Positions 26,353 to 37,281 of a DNA stretch of 64,000 nt are shown here, piece after piece. The stretch comes from Thermosulfuriphilus ammonigenes (GTDB taxonomy: Bacteria > Desulfobacterota > Thermodesulfobacteria > Thermodesulfobacteriales > ST65), in assembly GCF_011207455.1 (NCBI RefSeq), contig NZ_CP048877.1:612576-676575 (forward strand). Direction: 5' to 3'. The notes under the pieces were generated by a model. The model did not search any database. It was not told the DNA's origin and saw only the letters and a program-made list of their open reading frames with translations. A program made the position numbers and the translations under genes. Each line of letters opens with the position of its first letter. Within the stretch, counting starts at the first letter, position 1.

Positions 26353-26985
26353 TTATCGTGAGTAGAACTCAACGATGAGCTGTTCCTGGATGGGCAAGGT
26401 AATATCTTCCCGAACAGGAAGGGCCTTGATCACTCCCTTAAAACCATCGGGATCAAGTTCCAGCCACTGGGGAACCCCTCTTCTGGCTACCCCCTCCAGA
26501 GACTCCTTAACAAAGGGGTTTTGACGACTTTTTTCCCTTACTTCGATCACATCCCCCACCTTCACCAAAAAGGAAGGAATATTTACCTTGCGGCCATTAA
26601 CCAGAATGTGCCCGTGACGAACGAGCTGACGAGCTTGACGTCGGGAGCTGGCAAAGCCAAGACGATAGACAACATTGTCCAGACGACGCTCCAAAAGAAC
26701 CAGAAGGTTCGTTCCGGTAAGACCCTTGAGACGGTCTGCCTCATCAAAGTAGCGTCGGAACTGCTTCTCCGAAAGACCATACATCCGTTTAACTTTCTGT
26801 TTTTCTCGAAGCCGGATCCCATAGTCAGACATCTTGGCCCGAACCTGAGCCTGACCATGTTGCCCCGGAGGATAACTCCTCCGTTCAAAAGAACACTTAT
26901 CCGTATAACAACGCTCCCCCTTAAGGAAGAGCTTCATTCCCTCCCGACGACACAAACGACACCTTGGTCCTAAATAACGGCCCAA
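26353..26985 (-). CDS. rpsD: Ribosomal protein S4 (zinc form), TTG start
   Basis: This primary 16S-binding assembly protein has 210 residues, matching the family. The N-terminal zinc site is present as Cys9, Cys12, Cys26 and Cys31 (CRLC, RCYTDKC), so it is the C+ type. The S4 RNA-binding domain has [22 protein letters not shown] and [17 protein letters not shown]. The start codon is TTG at 26985, supported by AAGGAGG eight bases upstream and by the family N-terminus; no in-frame ATG is suitable. In other bacteria S4 represses the alpha operon; no S4-binding pseudoknot was identified here. Confidence 0.96.
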   Translation of the reverse strand: MGRYLGPRCRLCRREGMKLFLKGERCYTDKCSFERRSYPPGQHGQAQVRAKMSDYGIRLREKQKVKRMYGLSEKQFRRYFDEADRLKGLTGTNLLVLLERRLDNVVYRLGFASSRRQARQLVRHGHILVNGRKVNIPSFLVKVGDVIEVREKSRQNPFVKESLEGVARRGVPQWLELDPDGFKGVIKALPVREDITLPIQEQLIVEFYSR

Positions 26986-27016
26986 AACACAACCCTCCTT
27001 CTCTTAGAAAGTAGGA

Positions 27017-27397
27017 CTACACCCGTCTTCTCTTGGGTGGGCGACAACCATTGTGGGGAATGGGCGTGACGTCCTTAATTAAAGTGATCTGGAATCCAGC
27101 CGCCTGAAGGGCCCGCAAAGCGGCCTCTCGCCCTGGCCCCGGCCCTTTGACATAAACAGCCACCTTTCGCATCCCTTGATCCTGGGCCTTCCGAGCCGCA
27201 GCCTGAGCAGCAAGCTGAGCGGCATAAGGAGTCCCTTTACGGGAACCTTTAAACCCCTCTGTCCCGCCACTGGCCCAGGCCACAGTATTGCCCTGCTTAT
27301 CCGTAATGGTAACAATGGTATTATTAAACGAGGCCTGAATATGAGCTACTCCCTCAGGTATATTTTTCTTTTCTCTTTTACGACGTTTCCTGGCCAT
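27017..27397 (-). CDS. rpsK: Ribosomal protein S11
   Basis: This 30S platform protein lines the mRNA exit path with S7 and S18. The 126 residues include [38 protein letters not shown] and the conserved C-terminus [19 protein letters not shown] lysine/arginine-rich N-terminal tail precedes the core. It starts 17 bases after rpsM and is followed by rpsD, as in most bacteria. Confidence 0.97.
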   Translation of the reverse strand: MARKRRKREKKNIPEGVAHIQASFNNTIVTITDKQGNTVAWASGGTEGFKGSRKGTPYAAQLAAQAAARKAQDQGMRKVAVYVKGPGPGREAALRALQAAGFQITLIKDVTPIPHNGCRPPKRRRV

Positions 27398-27414
27398 AGA
27401 TCTCCCTCACAGAC

Positions 27415-27792
27415 TTATTTGCCCTTCTTTCTCTTGCCGATTATGGAACGGCGAGGTCCCTTTCTTGTCCGGGCATTAGATCGAGTCTTTTGACCACGAA
27501 CAGGTAGACCTAATCTGTGCCTAAGACCTCGGTAACAGCCCATATCCATGAGGCGCTTAATGTTCATAGAGACTTCACGGCGGAGATCACCCTCCACCTT
27601 GTACTCATGCTCAATAAGGGACCTGATCTTGGTTAGCTCCTCATCAGTAAGGTCTTTGGTCTTTTTATTCCAATCTACCCCGGCTCGGGTTAGAATCTTC
27701 TGGGCCAGGGTATGACCAATTCCGTAGATATAGGTAAGAGCAATACAAATTTTTTTGTTGTCTGGGACGTCAACTCCAGCTATCCGAGGCAA
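27415..27792 (-). CDS. rpsM: Ribosomal protein S13, TTG start
   Basis: This 30S head protein contacts the P-site tRNA and the 50S subunit. The 125 residues have [20 protein letters not shown] near the N-terminus, the helix-two-turn-helix [15 protein letters not shown] and the basic tail [15 protein letters not shown]. The start codon is TTG at 27792 with GGAGGAGG seven to ten bases upstream; the usual family N-terminus is reached exactly there, so it is not a truncated ATG gene. It follows rpmJ by 15 bases. Confidence 0.96.
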   Translation of the reverse strand: MPRIAGVDVPDNKKICIALTYIYGIGHTLAQKILTRAGVDWNKKTKDLTDEELTKIRSLIEHEYKVEGDLRREVSMNIKRLMDMGCYRGLRHRLGLPVRGQKTRSNARTRKGPRRSIIGKRKKGK

Positions 27793-27807
27793 AACTATCC
27801 TCCTCCT

Positions 27808-27921
27808 TTAACCCTGTCTTTGTTTATGACGCGGATTCTCACAGATCACCCGCACTATACCCTTACGCTTAATAATTCGACATTTACGACAGCGCTTTTT
27901 CACCGACGCTCTAACTTTCAT
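27808..27921 (-). CDS. rpmJ: Ribosomal protein L36 (zinc form)
   Basis: This 37-residue 50S protein starts [16 protein letters not shown] and ends NPRHKQRQG. The zinc ligands of the C+ form are present as Cys11, Cys14, Cys27 and His32. The gene sits between infA and rpsM, its usual place at the start of the alpha operon. An ATG start was read directly from the sequence, and the TAA stop is 15 bases before rpsM. Confidence 0.95.
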   Translation of the reverse strand: MKVRASVKKRCRKCRIIKRKGIVRVICENPRHKQRQG

Positions 27922-27996
27922 TCTTGGGCCTCCCCAAAAATCAAGTAGTCCGGAGCCGCTAAATACCACAATCTTTGGCCAAAAACCAGCCCCCCT

Positions 27997-28224
27997 TTAC
28001 TGGGGCTTCTTACCCCGGTAAACAATCCGCCCCCGAGTCAAATCATAAGGGGAAAGTTCAACTGTCACCCGATCTCCAGGAAGAATACGGATATAGTGCA
28101 TCCTCATTCGTCCGGAAATGTGGGCTAAGACCTTGTGACCATTGTCAAGCTCCACCCTGAACATGGCATTAGGCAAGGTCTCAACCACTGTCCCTTCCAC
28201 TACAATAGCCTCTTCCTTGGGCAT
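27997..28224 (-). CDS. infA: Translation initiation factor IF-1
   Basis: IF-1 blocks the A site during initiation. The 75 residues form one S1/OB fold with [42 protein letters not shown] and the C-terminal [10 protein letters not shown]. It starts one base after the map stop codon and precedes rpmJ by 75 bases, the common secY-adk-map-infA-rpmJ order. It is three residues longer than E. coli IF-1. Confidence 0.97.
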   Translation of the reverse strand: MPKEEAIVVEGTVVETLPNAMFRVELDNGHKVLAHISGRMRMHYIRILPGDRVTVELSPYDLTRGRIVYRGKKPQ

Positions 28225-28225
28225 T

Positions 28226-28999
28226 CTAATCCTCCAGCCGGCTCAGAATTTGCGGCCCCTTGGCAGTTATGGCCACAGAATGTTCAAAGTGGGCCGAAAG
28301 GCTCCGATCTTTAGTCACGGCTGTCCAACCATCAGCCAAAATCTCTACCTCCGGCCCGCCCACATTGACCATAGGTTCTATGGCAATTACCATCCCCGGC
28401 TGAAGCCTAGGACCCTTACCAGGACGACCGTAATTGGGTACCTCCGGTCCCTCATGAAGGGATCGTCCTACCCCATGGCCGACAAACTGCCTAACCACTG
28501 AAAAACCCTGCGCTTCAGCATGACGTTGAATAGTTGCCGAAATATCCTGAACCCTATTGCCAATCCGGGCCCGTTCAATAGCCAATTCCAAACACTCCCT
28601 GGTCACCGCTATCAGCCGAGAGGCCTCATCTGAGACCCGCCCCACGGGAATTGTTACCGCCGCATCTCCTACATACCCCTCGTAGATGGCTCCGAAATCT
28701 AGGCTGACAATATCACCTTCCTTAAGGACTCGCTCCTTGGAAGGCATCCCGTGAACAACCTCTTCGTTTATAGAAACACAAAGGGCAAAAGGGAACCCTC
28801 GATAACCCTTGAAGGCCGGGAGGGCTCCCTTTTGACGAACCCATTCTTCCGCCAGCTGATCAAGCTCCCAAGTCGTTATTCCTGGAGCGATAACCTCTCT
28901 TAACTTAAGTAAAATTTCAGCAACTATCTGATTGGCAACCCGAAGCTTTTCTATCTCCCAGGGTGCCTTAAGAATTATCCCTCTAGCTGTACCCTTCAT
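28226..28999 (-). CDS. map: Methionine aminopeptidase type I
   Basis: This metalloenzyme removes the initiator methionine from nascent proteins. The metal ligands are visible: Asp in [11 protein letters not shown] and [10 protein letters not shown], His in [13 protein letters not shown], Glu in AIEPMV and Glu in HFEHSVAI. The frame also has a GTG one codon upstream (29002); the ATG at 28999 was chosen, giving 257 residues. No clear Shine-Dalgarno precedes either codon, and homologues usually begin nearer the IEKLR segment, so the start is uncertain by a few residues. It lies between adk and infA. Confidence 0.95.
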   Translation of the reverse strand: MKGTARGIILKAPWEIEKLRVANQIVAEILLKLREVIAPGITTWELDQLAEEWVRQKGALPAFKGYRGFPFALCVSINEEVVHGMPSKERVLKEGDIVSLDFGAIYEGYVGDAAVTIPVGRVSDEASRLIAVTRECLELAIERARIGNRVQDISATIQRHAEAQGFSVVRQFVGHGVGRSLHEGPEVPNYGRPGKGPRLQPGMVIAIEPMVNVGGPEVEILADGWTAVTKDRSLSAHFEHSVAITAKGPQILSRLED

Positions 29000-29023
29000 C
29001 ACTGGCCATTTGGCCAGACTCGG

Positions 29024-29686
<663 letters not shown>

Positions 29687-30994
29687 TTAGCGACGACCCC
29701 TTAGCCGTCCCTGCTTTATAAAGCCCTCATAGTGCCGGGTTATCAGGTGTGATTCAACCTGGGCCATGGTATCCATAGCCACTCCGACGACAATGAGGAG
29801 GGCCGTACCACCAAAGTAAAACGGCACATTGAATTTGGTTATCAAAATGGCCGGCAGAACGCAAATGGCTGAGACATAAATTGCCCCGATTACTGTAATC
29901 CTGGTAAGGACTCGATCAATGAACTCTGCCGTTGGCCGACCAGGACGAATCCCCGGGATATATCCTCCATATTTTTGAAGATTTTCAGCCACCTCTTCCG
30001 GGTTAAAGATGATCGCCGTGTAGAAAAAGCAAAAAAAGACGATCAGAGCTACATATAAACTCTCGTAGAGGAGCGTCCCTGGCCGGAGCTGATTGGCTAA
30101 GGTCTGCATAAACTCCATGGGAACAAAGTTGGCAATAGTAGCCGGAAACATAATAATCGACGAGGCAAAAATAGGAGGAATAACCCCGGACATGTTGACC
30201 TTAAGGGGCAAATGGGTAGTCTGCCCGCCATAGACTGTCCGCCCCACCGTCCGGCGAGCATAGTGGATAGGGATACGCCGTTGGGCCCGTTCCATAAAAA
30301 CAATAAAGGCCACTACCGCGACCATCATCACTACTAAAAAGAGCATCAAGGCCGGGTTTATCTCCCCGGTTCTCATCAAACGGAAGGTATTGATGATGGC
30401 CGAAGGCATACGAGCCACAATTCCGGCAAAGATGATAAGAGAGATGCCATTACCAATACCATGCTCGGTAATCTGTTCACCCAACCACATAAGAAAGACG
30501 GTCCCTGTGGTTAGGGTGAGAGTGGTCATCAGCCGGAATTCCCAACCAGGATTAAGAACAATCATCTGACCATTGGGGCCCGTCATGCTCTCCAGACCAA
30601 TAGCTATACCCATTCCCTGCACAAGACTGATGGCCACAGTAAGATAGCGGGTATAAAAGGCCATCTTCCGGCGCCCTTCAGGCCCCTCTTTCTTTAGTTG
30701 GTCCAAAGCCGGAATTACCACTGTAAGCAATTGTAAGATAATGGAAGCACTGATATAGGGCATAATTCCCAGAGCACAGACCGAAAGGCGCCTTAAGGCC
30801 CCACCAGAAAACATATCTACAAAGCCAAAAAGAGTGCTCCCGGCTCGGCTAAAAAGGGCCATTAAGGCATCGGCGTTAATCCCCGGCGTCGGGACCTGAA
30901 CTGCTATACGATATATAGCCAGGGCCAGAAGGGTAAAAAGAATCCGACGCCGTAGCTCCGGGACATTGCTCAGGCCTTGAATGCCTGCTGCCAT
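29687..30994 (-). CDS. secY: Protein translocase subunit SecY
   Basis: This is the channel subunit of the SecYEG translocon in the inner membrane, 435 residues with ten predicted helices. FTLLALAIYRIAVQVPTPGIN opens the first helix. GGALRRLSVCALGIMPYISASI forms the plug region and TM2, and YGGYIPGIRPGRPT is the cytosolic loop with conserved arginines. It starts 4 bases after rplO, its usual place in the spc operon. SecE is encoded at 55572-55868. Confidence 0.97.
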   Translation of the reverse strand: MAAGIQGLSNVPELRRRILFTLLALAIYRIAVQVPTPGINADALMALFSRAGSTLFGFVDMFSGGALRRLSVCALGIMPYISASIILQLLTVVIPALDQLKKEGPEGRRKMAFYTRYLTVAISLVQGMGIAIGLESMTGPNGQMIVLNPGWEFRLMTTLTLTTGTVFLMWLGEQITEHGIGNGISLIIFAGIVARMPSAIINTFRLMRTGEINPALMLFLVVMMVAVVAFIVFMERAQRRIPIHYARRTVGRTVYGGQTTHLPLKVNMSGVIPPIFASSIIMFPATIANFVPMEFMQTLANQLRPGTLLYESLYVALIVFFCFFYTAIIFNPEEVAENLQKYGGYIPGIRPGRPTAEFIDRVLTRITVIGAIYVSAICVLPAILITKFNVPFYFGGTALLIVVGVAMDTMAQVESHLITRHYEGFIKQGRLRGRR

Positions 30995-30998
30995 TAAC

Positions 30999-31454
30999 TT
31001 AACCCTCCAGCAACTCCACCTGGCCCCCGGCAGCCCGAATCTTCTCCTGGGCCGAACGGCTGGCTTTGTGGACTTTAAGGGTTATAGGAAATGATATTTC
31101 CCCTTCCCCCAAAACCTTCACCCGGAGGGAACGTCCTTTAATCAGACGGGCCTCCTTAAGGGCCTCAAGATCTACCACCGCACCTTCAGAAAATTTAGCC
31201 GCTATTTCCCGAAGATTGATTATTGTGTATTCAGTCCGAAAACGGGCGTTATTAAAACCTCGCTTGGGCAGAAGACGAATCAGGGGCATCTGACCACCCT
31301 CAAACCAGGGGGGAACGCCTCCTCCCGTCCGAGAGCGTTGTCCTTTCTGCCCGCGGCAGGAGGTCTTACCGTGCCCTGACCCCGGCCCCCGACCTACTCT
31401 CTTGGCCTTCTTTCGTGCCCCCAGGGAGGGTTTAAGATTAGAAAGACTGATCAT
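30999..31454 (-). CDS. rplO: Ribosomal protein L15
   Basis: This late-assembly 50S protein has 151 residues with the glycine-rich N-terminus [20 protein letters not shown] and [17 protein letters not shown], then the C-terminal domain [18 protein letters not shown]. The ATG overlaps the rpmD stop by four bases (ATGA), giving translational coupling. It precedes secY. Confidence 0.97.
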   Translation of the reverse strand: MISLSNLKPSLGARKKAKRVGRGPGSGHGKTSCRGQKGQRSRTGGGVPPWFEGGQMPLIRLLPKRGFNNARFRTEYTIINLREIAAKFSEGAVVDLEALKEARLIKGRSLRVKVLGEGEISFPITLKVHKASRSAQEKIRAAGGQVELLEG

Positions 31455-31636
31455 ATTTCCCCCTCAACTTTCAAAAGATGGCGGACCTTATTTATCATAC
31501 CCCTTACAGACGGTGTATCCGGTAAGGTAACTGTCTTGTTAGTCCGGGTAAGACCTAACCCCTTAAGGGTCTCCCGATGCTTTCTCGGACGCCCATTGGG
31601 GCTTCTAACCAAGGTAATCTTAAGAACCTTATCCAT
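31451..31636 (-). CDS. rpmD: Ribosomal protein L30
   Basis: This small 50S protein (61 residues) has the typical [20 protein letters not shown] start and [16 protein letters not shown] end. It overlaps rplO by four bases and follows rpsE by 14. L30 is missing in some bacterial lineages; here it is intact. Confidence 0.96.
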   Translation of the reverse strand: MDKVLKITLVRSPNGRPRKHRETLKGLGLTRTNKTVTLPDTPSVRGMINKVRHLLKVEGEI

Positions 31637-31650
31637 AAGAGAGGGCCTCC

Positions 31651-32151
31651 TTAGGCGGCAATATCCTCTATAGATTTGCCTCGCTTTTGAGCGACCATCT
31701 CGGCGCTTTCGAGCTGGGAAAAGGCGTTAAAGACAGCCTTGACCACATTGTGGGGATTGGTGCTGTTAAGACACTTGGTGAGAATATCTTTGACTCCTAC
31801 GGCATCCATAATGGCCCGAACCACACCTCCGGCAATAACTCCCGTACCCGGAGAGGCGGGCTTAAGAATTACCTTAGCCGAACCATACTCTCCCAGAACT
31901 TCGTGGGGAATGGTTCCTTGAACCACGGGGACCTCAACCATATTCTTTCTGGCTTTATCCAACGCCTTACGGATAGCGTCAGGAACCTCAGGGGCCTTAC
32001 CCAAGGCATAGCCTACCCGGCCATTCCCGTCTCCTACAACTACAATGGCAGCAAAGCGAAAACGTCGGCCCCCTTTATGAACTTTGGCCACCCGGTTTAT
32101 AAAAATGATCTTCTCGATCAAATTCTCCAAGCTCTCTCTTCCTTCTACCAA
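31651..32151 (-). CDS. rpsE: Ribosomal protein S5, TTG start
   Basis: This decoding-fidelity protein of the 30S body has 166 residues. The N-terminal double-stranded-RNA-binding fold has [20 protein letters not shown] and [20 protein letters not shown]; the C-terminal domain has [20 protein letters not shown]. The start is TTG at 32151 with AGGAGG seven to twelve bases upstream. No suitable in-frame ATG exists, and the N-terminus there matches family length. It lies 16 bases after rplR. Confidence 0.95.
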   Translation of the reverse strand: MVEGRESLENLIEKIIFINRVAKVHKGGRRFRFAAIVVVGDGNGRVGYALGKAPEVPDAIRKALDKARKNMVEVPVVQGTIPHEVLGEYGSAKVILKPASPGTGVIAGGVVRAIMDAVGVKDILTKCLNSTNPHNVVKAVFNAFSQLESAEMVAQKRGKSIEDIAA

Positions 32152-32167
32152 AGCCCTACCTCCTATT

Positions 32168-32545
32168 TTAGAACTCTAATCCGCCTTCTCTTGCCCCCTC
32201 AGCCAGGGCCTTTACCCGACCATGATAGCGATAGCCCGCTCGATCAAAACAGACCTTAGTGATCCCTTTCTCCCGAGCCATTTGAGCCAGATATTCTCCT
32301 ACCAGACGGGCCTGGGCTACCTTTCCTTGACCTTTAAGTTCATTTACTTTGGCCCGCAGGTCCTTAGACAGAGTAGAAGCCGCTACCAGAGTCCGACCCT
32401 CTTCATCGTTTATAATTTGGGCATAGATATGCTTAGCACTCCGGAATACAGAAAGCCGAGGTCGTTCCGCCGTACCAAAAATCTTTTTACGAACCCGCCT
32501 CTTTCTTCTCAGCCGCGCCAGAAACTTTTTATTTGTCCGTACCAT
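32168..32545 (-). CDS. rplR: Ribosomal protein L18
   Basis: This 5S rRNA-binding protein has 125 residues: a basic N-terminal tail ([15 protein letters not shown]), [20 protein letters not shown] and the C-terminal [21 protein letters not shown]. It follows rplF by 53 bases, a slightly long gap for this operon, in which no feature was seen. Confidence 0.97.
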   Translation of the reverse strand: MVRTNKKFLARLRRKRRVRKKIFGTAERPRLSVFRSAKHIYAQIINDEEGRTLVAASTLSKDLRAKVNELKGQGKVAQARLVGEYLAQMAREKGITKVCFDRAGYRYHGRVKALAEGAREGGLEF

Positions 32546-32598
32546 GTCTCACCTCACCGCGACAGAGGTTTTATTCCCTGCCGACTTCTGTTTATCTC

Positions 32599-33165
32599 TT
32601 ATTTACCAGCCTTCCCGGCCTTACGAAGGATAACCTCATCGGAGTAGCGGATTCCCTTACCTTTGTAAGGCTCTGGAGGCCTTATAGCCCTTATTTTGGC
32701 CGCCGTGAGACCAACAAGCTCTTTATCAATCCCTTCCAAAACAATATGAGCCTGGGCCTCTCCGGTGCCCTTTTCAACCTTAGCAGAAACCCCCTCGGGG
32801 AGAGAAAACTCAACCGGGTGGGAATAACCTACGTTAAGAACCAGTGTTTGGCCTTTAAGTTCAGCCCGATATCCCAGACCCACAATGTCAAGTTTTCGCT
32901 GGAAACCTTTACTCACTCCGGTAATCATATTGTTAATGAGGGCCCGGTAAAGTCCCTGAAAAGCCCCGGCTTTGCGACGAAGTCGTTTGCGGATCTGACG
33001 AGGGCTTACCTTAACCTGTCCATCCTCTATCACTACCTCTACTAAAGGATGGAGAGGCTTAGTGAGACGACCTTTGGGGCCCTCGACGACGATCTCTTTT
33101 TCCGTCAAGGTTACCTTGACCCCGTCTGGGATCGGTATAGGTCTGCGTCCGATTCGCGAAAGCAT
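32599..33165 (-). CDS. rplF: Ribosomal protein L6
   Basis: This 50S protein near the factor-binding site has 188 residues, with SRIGRRPIPIPDGVKVTL at the N-terminus, GYSHPVEFSLPEGV mid-protein and the C-terminal RPPEPYKGKGIRYSDEVI. One extra leucine follows the initiator methionine. It lies 16 bases after rpsH. The C-terminal 12 residues are a short basic tail (AGKAGK). Confidence 0.97.
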   Translation of the reverse strand: MLSRIGRRPIPIPDGVKVTLTEKEIVVEGPKGRLTKPLHPLVEVVIEDGQVKVSPRQIRKRLRRKAGAFQGLYRALINNMITGVSKGFQRKLDIVGLGYRAELKGQTLVLNVGYSHPVEFSLPEGVSAKVEKGTGEAQAHIVLEGIDKELVGLTAAKIRAIRPPEPYKGKGIRYSDEVILRKAGKAGK

Positions 33166-33181
33166 CTTATCCCTCCTTTGC

Positions 33182-33580
33182 CTACCAGACAGCGCAGATG
33201 ACCTCGCCGCCGACCCCGATCTTCCTGGCCTGATGATCGGTCATGATACCCTTAGAAGTGCTAATGATGGCAATGCCAAAACCACCCCGGACCCGCGGAA
33301 GCTCATCCCGGCCCCGATAAATCCGACGGCCCGGCTTACTGATCTTTTTAAGTCCGGCGATGATGGGCTTTCGATCGGCATTGTATTTAAGCTGAATCCG
33401 GATCGTCCCCTGAGGGGGCTGATTGATAAACTTATAGCCGGCGATGTAGCCCTCTTCCGCCAAGATCTTAGCAATAGCCAGCTTCATCTTAGAGGCCGGC
33501 ACATCTACATATTCGTGCCTTGCAATACAGGCGTTACGAATTCTGGTGAGCATATCGGCTATAGGATCCGTCATGGACAT
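33182..33580 (-). CDS. rpsH: Ribosomal protein S8
   Basis: This 16S-binding assembly protein has 132 residues with [32 protein letters not shown] and [20 protein letters not shown] near the C-terminus. In enterobacteria S8 represses the spc operon; no S8-binding mimic was identified near rplE here. Met3 (33574) is an alternative start to Met1 (33580). Confidence 0.97.
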   Translation of the reverse strand: MSMTDPIADMLTRIRNACIARHEYVDVPASKMKLAIAKILAEEGYIAGYKFINQPPQGTIRIQLKYNADRKPIIAGLKKISKPGRRIYRGRDELPRVRGGFGIAIISTSKGIMTDHQARKIGVGGEVICAVW

Positions 33581-33592
33581 AGGTCTTCACCC

Positions 33593-33778
33593 CTACCAGC
33601 TGGCTTTCCTTACCCCTGGGATCTTTCCCTCAGAGGCAAGTCTCCGAAAACACAGACGACAACAACCAAACTTTCTCAAAAAGGCCCTTGGGCGCCCACA
33701 AATAGGACACCGATTACGTTTCCGGACAGCAAACTTTGGCTCCCGACGAGCCTTAACCATATGACATGTCCTGGCCAC
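33593..33778 (-). CDS. rpsN: Ribosomal protein S14 type Z (zinc form), GTG start
   Basis: This short S14 paralogue (61 residues) carries the zinc ribbon [20 protein letters not shown] and ends [12 protein letters not shown], the standard type Z C-terminus. The start is GTG at 33778 with AGGAGG 6-11 bases upstream; Met7 at 33760 would lose part of the conserved N-terminus. It lies between rplE and rpsH as usual. A zinc-free long S14 is not in the window. Confidence 0.95.
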   Translation of the reverse strand: MARTCHMVKARREPKFAVRKRNRCPICGRPRAFLRKFGCCRLCFRRLASEGKIPGVRKASW

Positions 33779-33787
33779 TTCTACCTC

Positions 33788-34327
33788 CTATCTTTTAAAG
33801 GGCATGCCCAAAAGGGTCAAAAGCTCCTTAGCCTCTTCGTCGGTCTCAGCTGTAGTGACAATTGTCACATTCATGCCCTTCACCTTATCGATGGTGTTAT
33901 AGTCAACCTCGGGAAAGATGATGTGCTCTTTCACCCCTAAGGTGTAATTGCCACGGCCATCAAAAGAATGGGGAGAAACCCCTCTAAAGTCTCTCACCCG
34001 GGGAAGGGCCACGTGAATAAGTTTGGTGAGAAAATCCCACATCCGGCCCTTGCGGAGAGTAACCGAAACCCCGATGGGCATTCCGGCCCGCAGCTTAAAG
34101 GCGGCAATGGACTTCTTAGCCCGACGGATTACTGGCCTCTGGCCAGCAATCATGCCCAACTCTGCCATGGCCGAATCAATGATTTTGGGATTCTGAATGG
34201 CCTCACCCAACCCCATATTAAGAACTATCTTCTCCAGCCGCGGCACCTCCATGGGGTTTTTGTAGCCGAACTTCTCCATCAATTTGGGAACGCACTCTTT
34301 CTGATAGACTTCCTTTAGCCACGGCAT
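33788..34327 (-). CDS. rplE: Ribosomal protein L5
   Basis: This 5S rRNA-binding protein of the central protuberance has 179 residues with [37 protein letters not shown] and [20 protein letters not shown]. It follows rplX by 5 bases. Length and motifs match the bacterial family throughout, and it ends [11 protein letters not shown]. Confidence 0.97.
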   Translation of the reverse strand: MPWLKEVYQKECVPKLMEKFGYKNPMEVPRLEKIVLNMGLGEAIQNPKIIDSAMAELGMIAGQRPVIRRAKKSIAAFKLRAGMPIGVSVTLRKGRMWDFLTKLIHVALPRVRDFRGVSPHSFDGRGNYTLGVKEHIIFPEVDYNTIDKVKGMNVTIVTTAETDEEAKELLTLLGMPFKR

Positions 34328-34332
34328 AAACT

Positions 34333-34665
34333 TTACTCCTTGGCCTCGATTATCTCACCGCACCTTTTGCAGATGCGGACCTTCGTCCCGTCTTCGAGAA
34401 ACTTCTTCCCGATGCGCACCCCTCTCATGCACTTGGGACAAACAACCATCAAATTAGAAACATGAACCGGAGCGGGCTTCTCGACAATACCACCTTGAGA
34501 GTAGGGGGTGGGCCTCATATGTCTTTTAACAATGTTTACCCCCTCAACTACTGCCCGCTGACGATCCGGCAGGACTTCCAACACTCGACCGATCTTGCCC
34601 CGATCCTTACCCCGACGGACCAGAACCCGATCGTTTTTGCGAACATGAAGTTTAACTCTGGCCAT
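34333..34665 (-). CDS. rplX: Ribosomal protein L24 with C-terminal zinc-type motif
   Basis: This assembly-initiator protein (110 residues) has the KOW segment [20 protein letters not shown]. The C-terminal part carries CPKC and CKRCGE, a four-cysteine pattern found in many bacterial L24 proteins that may bind zinc. It lies between rplN and rplE with gaps of 9 and 5 bases. Confidence 0.96.
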   Translation of the reverse strand: MARVKLHVRKNDRVLVRRGKDRGKIGRVLEVLPDRQRAVVEGVNIVKRHMRPTPYSQGGIVEKPAPVHVSNLMVVCPKCMRGVRIGKKFLEDGTKVRICKRCGEIIEAKE

Positions 34666-34674
34666 AGACTCCTC

Positions 34675-35043
34675 CTACAGAACCTCAGGGGCAAGGGAGA
34701 TGATCTTCATGAAATTCCTGGCCCGAAGTTCCCTGGCTACCGGGCCAAAAATACGGGTTCCCACAGGCTCACCATATTGGTTGATAAGCACAGCGGCGTT
34801 CTCATCAAAGCGGATATATGTCCCGTCGGAACGGGGAGTTTCTTTCGCTGTCCGAACAACAACGGCTCGAACTACATCCCCTTTCTTGACCTTTGAATTC
34901 GGAAGGGCCTCCTTAACCGAGGCCACAATGACATCGCCAATACGGGCATAACGACGCCTGGTACCTCCCAGAACCCGAATACAGAGAAGTTTTTTGGCTC
35001 CCGAGTTATCAGCTACATTAAGATAGGTTTCCTGCTGAATCAT
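34675..35043 (-). CDS. rplN: Ribosomal protein L14
   Basis: This 50S interface protein has 122 residues with [38 protein letters not shown] and [13 protein letters not shown] near the C-terminus. It is a highly conserved, full-length copy starting 15 bases after rpsQ. Confidence 0.97.
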   Translation of the reverse strand: MIQQETYLNVADNSGAKKLLCIRVLGGTRRRYARIGDVIVASVKEALPNSKVKKGDVVRAVVVRTAKETPRSDGTYIRFDENAAVLINQYGEPVGTRIFGPVARELRARNFMKIISLAPEVL

Positions 35044-35058
35044 ATCTGTACCCCTTAT

Positions 35059-35331
35059 CTACTCGATCACTTTGGCCTTTTCGAGGATCTGGCGGACTCG
35101 CCACCTTTTCCGACGAGAAAGGGGTCGGGTCTCTTCGATCAGCACCCGGTCTCCAGCCTGACAGGCGTTTTCTTCATCATGGGCCATATACTTTTTGCGG
35201 CGCCGAATATACTTTCCGTAATCTGGATGGCGGACCAGACGTTCCACCATCACCACCACCGTCTTGTCCATTTTGTTACTGACTACCGTGCCTATAAAGG
35301 TTCTTCTTGATGTCTGTCTCTTTTCCGCCAT
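35059..35331 (-). CDS. rpsQ: Ribosomal protein S17
   Basis: This OB-fold 16S-binding protein has 90 residues with [39 protein letters not shown] and [13 protein letters not shown]. It follows rpmC by 9 bases, at the distal end of the S10 operon as in E. coli. Confidence 0.97.
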   Translation of the reverse strand: MAEKRQTSRRTFIGTVVSNKMDKTVVVMVERLVRHPDYGKYIRRRKKYMAHDEENACQAGDRVLIEETRPLSRRKRWRVRQILEKAKVIE

Positions 35332-35340
35332 GGCTTTCTG

Positions 35341-35538
35341 CTACCTCAGACCTAGTTCTCTCTCCCGGAGGATGGTCTTTATCCGGGCAATATCTCTTTT
35401 TATCTCCCTTATCCGCATAGGGTTCTCAAGCTGATGGGTGGCCTTCTGAAAACGAAGATTAAACAGCTCCTCTCTCAGCTCCTGCTCCTTTTCTCTCAGC
35501 TCCTGCTCTGACATACCCCGAAGATCCTCCGCCTTCAT
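35341..35538 (-). CDS. rpmC: Ribosomal protein L29
   Basis: This small helical 50S protein at the tunnel exit has 65 residues, with [20 protein letters not shown] and [20 protein letters not shown]. Its ATG overlaps the rplP stop by four bases (ATGA), so the pair is translationally coupled. Confidence 0.97.
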   Translation of the reverse strand: MKAEDLRGMSEQELREKEQELREELFNLRFQKATHQLENPMRIREIKRDIARIKTILRERELGLR

Positions 35539-35951
35539 AGGAGCTCCTCCCGTGAAATAATTTTACAGGGAATAGGGAGCTTATGGGCGGCTAACCTTAA
35601 AGCCTCCCGGGCCAACTCCTCAGAGACCCCCTCAATCTCGTAGATGATTCTGCCGGGACGAATTACCGCCACCCAACCGTCAACGGCTCCTTTACCTTTA
35701 CCCATCCGGGTCTCAGCAGGCTTACGAGTAATGGGCTTATCAGGAAAGACACGAATCCAAACTTTAGCCCCTCTCTTAACGCACCGCGTTATGGCAATAC
35801 GCCCAGCCTCTATCTGTTGGGCCGTAAGCCAACAGGCTCCTAAAGCCTTCAGGCCATAGTCCCCGAAGGTTAAGCGATACCCCCGGGATTCCACCCCTCG
35901 CATCCGGCCCTTTTGCCTCTTACGGTATTTGACCTTTCTCGGCTGAAGCAT
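35535..35951 (-). CDS. rplP: Ribosomal protein L16
   Basis: This 50S protein near the A-site tRNA elbow has 138 residues with [39 protein letters not shown] and [16 protein letters not shown]. The arginine that is hydroxylated in E. coli L16 falls in the conserved PDKPITRKP region. It lies 13 bases after rpsC. Confidence 0.97.
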   Translation of the reverse strand: MLQPRKVKYRKRQKGRMRGVESRGYRLTFGDYGLKALGACWLTAQQIEAGRIAITRCVKRGAKVWIRVFPDKPITRKPAETRMGKGKGAVDGWVAVIRPGRIIYEIEGVSEELAREALRLAAHKLPIPCKIISREELL

Positions 35952-35964
35952 GGCTATAACCTCT

Positions 35965-36621
35965 CTATATTCTCAGCTCTAGGTGCTCTTCCTTCTCTGG
36001 AAGAACCTCGCCCTTGAAGATCCACACCTTTACCCCAATAACCCCATAGGTGGTGAAGGCCTCGGCGAAACCATAATCTACATCAGCCCTCAGGGTATGA
36101 AGAGGAACCCGTCCCTCACGATACCATTCTCGCCGGGCTATCTCCGCACCGCCCAGACGACCAGCGCACTGTACCCTGATCCCGCCGGCACCAAAGCGCA
36201 TCGCCAGCCCCACAGCCCTCTTCATAGCCCGGCGGAAGGAGATACGCCGCTCAAGCTGAAGGGCGATGTTTTCAGCCACCAGTTGGGCATCTAGCTCAGG
36301 CCGCCTTACCTCCTGGATATCAATGAAGACCTCCTTGCCGGTCATCTTCTGGAGTTCCTGCCTCAGGGCCTCGATCTCCGCACCCTTTTTACCGATAACT
36401 ATACCCGGTCTGGCAGTATGAATCTTGATCCGGATTTTATTGGCCGCCCGTTCGATCTCAATCCGAGAGATACCAGCATGATAGAGCTTCTTCTTGATAT
36501 GGCGCCGGATACTATAGTCTTCATAGACCAAATGGGGAAAATCTTTTTCCGCATACCACCGGGAATCCCAATTTCGAGTGATCCCAATCCTTAAACCAAT
36601 AGGATTGACTTTATGACCCAA
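35965..36621 (-). CDS. rpsC: Ribosomal protein S3, TTG start
   Basis: This 30S head protein guards mRNA entry. The 218 residues start [18 protein letters not shown], contain the KH motif [18 protein letters not shown] and end with the S3 C-domain ([18 protein letters not shown]). The start codon is TTG at 36621 with AAGGAGGAG six to fourteen bases upstream; the family N-terminus GHKVNP begins exactly there. It lies 11 bases after rplV. Confidence 0.96.
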   Translation of the reverse strand: MGHKVNPIGLRIGITRNWDSRWYAEKDFPHLVYEDYSIRRHIKKKLYHAGISRIEIERAANKIRIKIHTARPGIVIGKKGAEIEALRQELQKMTGKEVFIDIQEVRRPELDAQLVAENIALQLERRISFRRAMKRAVGLAMRFGAGGIRVQCAGRLGGAEIARREWYREGRVPLHTLRADVDYGFAEAFTTYGVIGVKVWIFKGEVLPEKEEHLELRI

Positions 36622-36632
36622 AGCACTCCTCC

Positions 36633-36965
36633 TTACTTTTCATCTAAGATGACCGTAATATGACTAAGACGCTTAATGATAGGAAAAGCGCGTCCCATAG
36701 CCCGCGGCTGGTAACGCTTGAGTCTGGGGCCTTCATCTACATAAATCCTCTTGATGTAAAGAGAATCCACGTCTATCTGAGGATTCTGCTCCGCATTGGC
36801 AATGGCGCTCTCTAGCACCTTCTTTACTAGCCGGGCCCCCTTTTTAGGCATGAACCTGAGAATTGACAAGGCCTCTCCCACCGGCTTGCCACGCACTACA
36901 TCAGCCACCAACCTGGCCTTATAGGGAGAAATCCGCAAATATTTGGCTGTCGCCCGAGCCTCCAT
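36633..36965 (-). CDS. rplV: Ribosomal protein L22
   Basis: This tunnel-lining protein has 110 residues from the chosen [23 protein letters not shown], then [19 protein letters not shown] and [20 protein letters not shown]. The frame also has an upstream GTG (36974), but GAGGTG overlapping it is the Shine-Dalgarno of the ATG, and homologues start at that methionine. The beta-hairpin [15 protein letters not shown] is intact (macrolide-relevant loop). It follows rpsS by 17 bases. Confidence 0.95.
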   Translation of the reverse strand: MEARATAKYLRISPYKARLVADVVRGKPVGEALSILRFMPKKGARLVKKVLESAIANAEQNPQIDVDSLYIKRIYVDEGPRLKRYQPRAMGRAFPIIKRLSHITVILDEK

Positions 36966-36982
36966 AGCAGACACCTCGCTTT

Positions 36983-37267
36983 TTACCTTTTGCCCTTAAC
37001 CTTACCCTTGTCGGCCGCATGCCCATGATAAGTCCGAGTGGGGGCAAATTCTCCCAGTTTATGACCAACCATATTCTCCGTCACATAAACCGGGATGAAC
37101 TTACGGCCGTTATGCACGGCAAAGGTCATCCCTACCATCTCAGGGATGATGGTCGATCTGCGACTCCAAGTCTTGATAACCCGGGTGTCCCCGGTCTGAC
37201 GAGCCTTTTGAACCTTTTTCAGAAGATGTTCATCAATAAAAAAGCCTTTTTTTCTCGACCTTGGCAT
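36983..37267 (-). CDS. rpsS: Ribosomal protein S19
   Basis: This 30S head protein has 94 residues with [39 protein letters not shown] and [18 protein letters not shown]. It lies 14 bases after rplB and is full length. Confidence 0.97.
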   Translation of the reverse strand: MPRSRKKGFFIDEHLLKKVQKARQTGDTRVIKTWSRRSTIIPEMVGMTFAVHNGRKFIPVYVTENMVGHKLGEFAPTRTYHGHAADKGKVKGKR

Positions 37268-37281
37268 AGATTACACCCCTG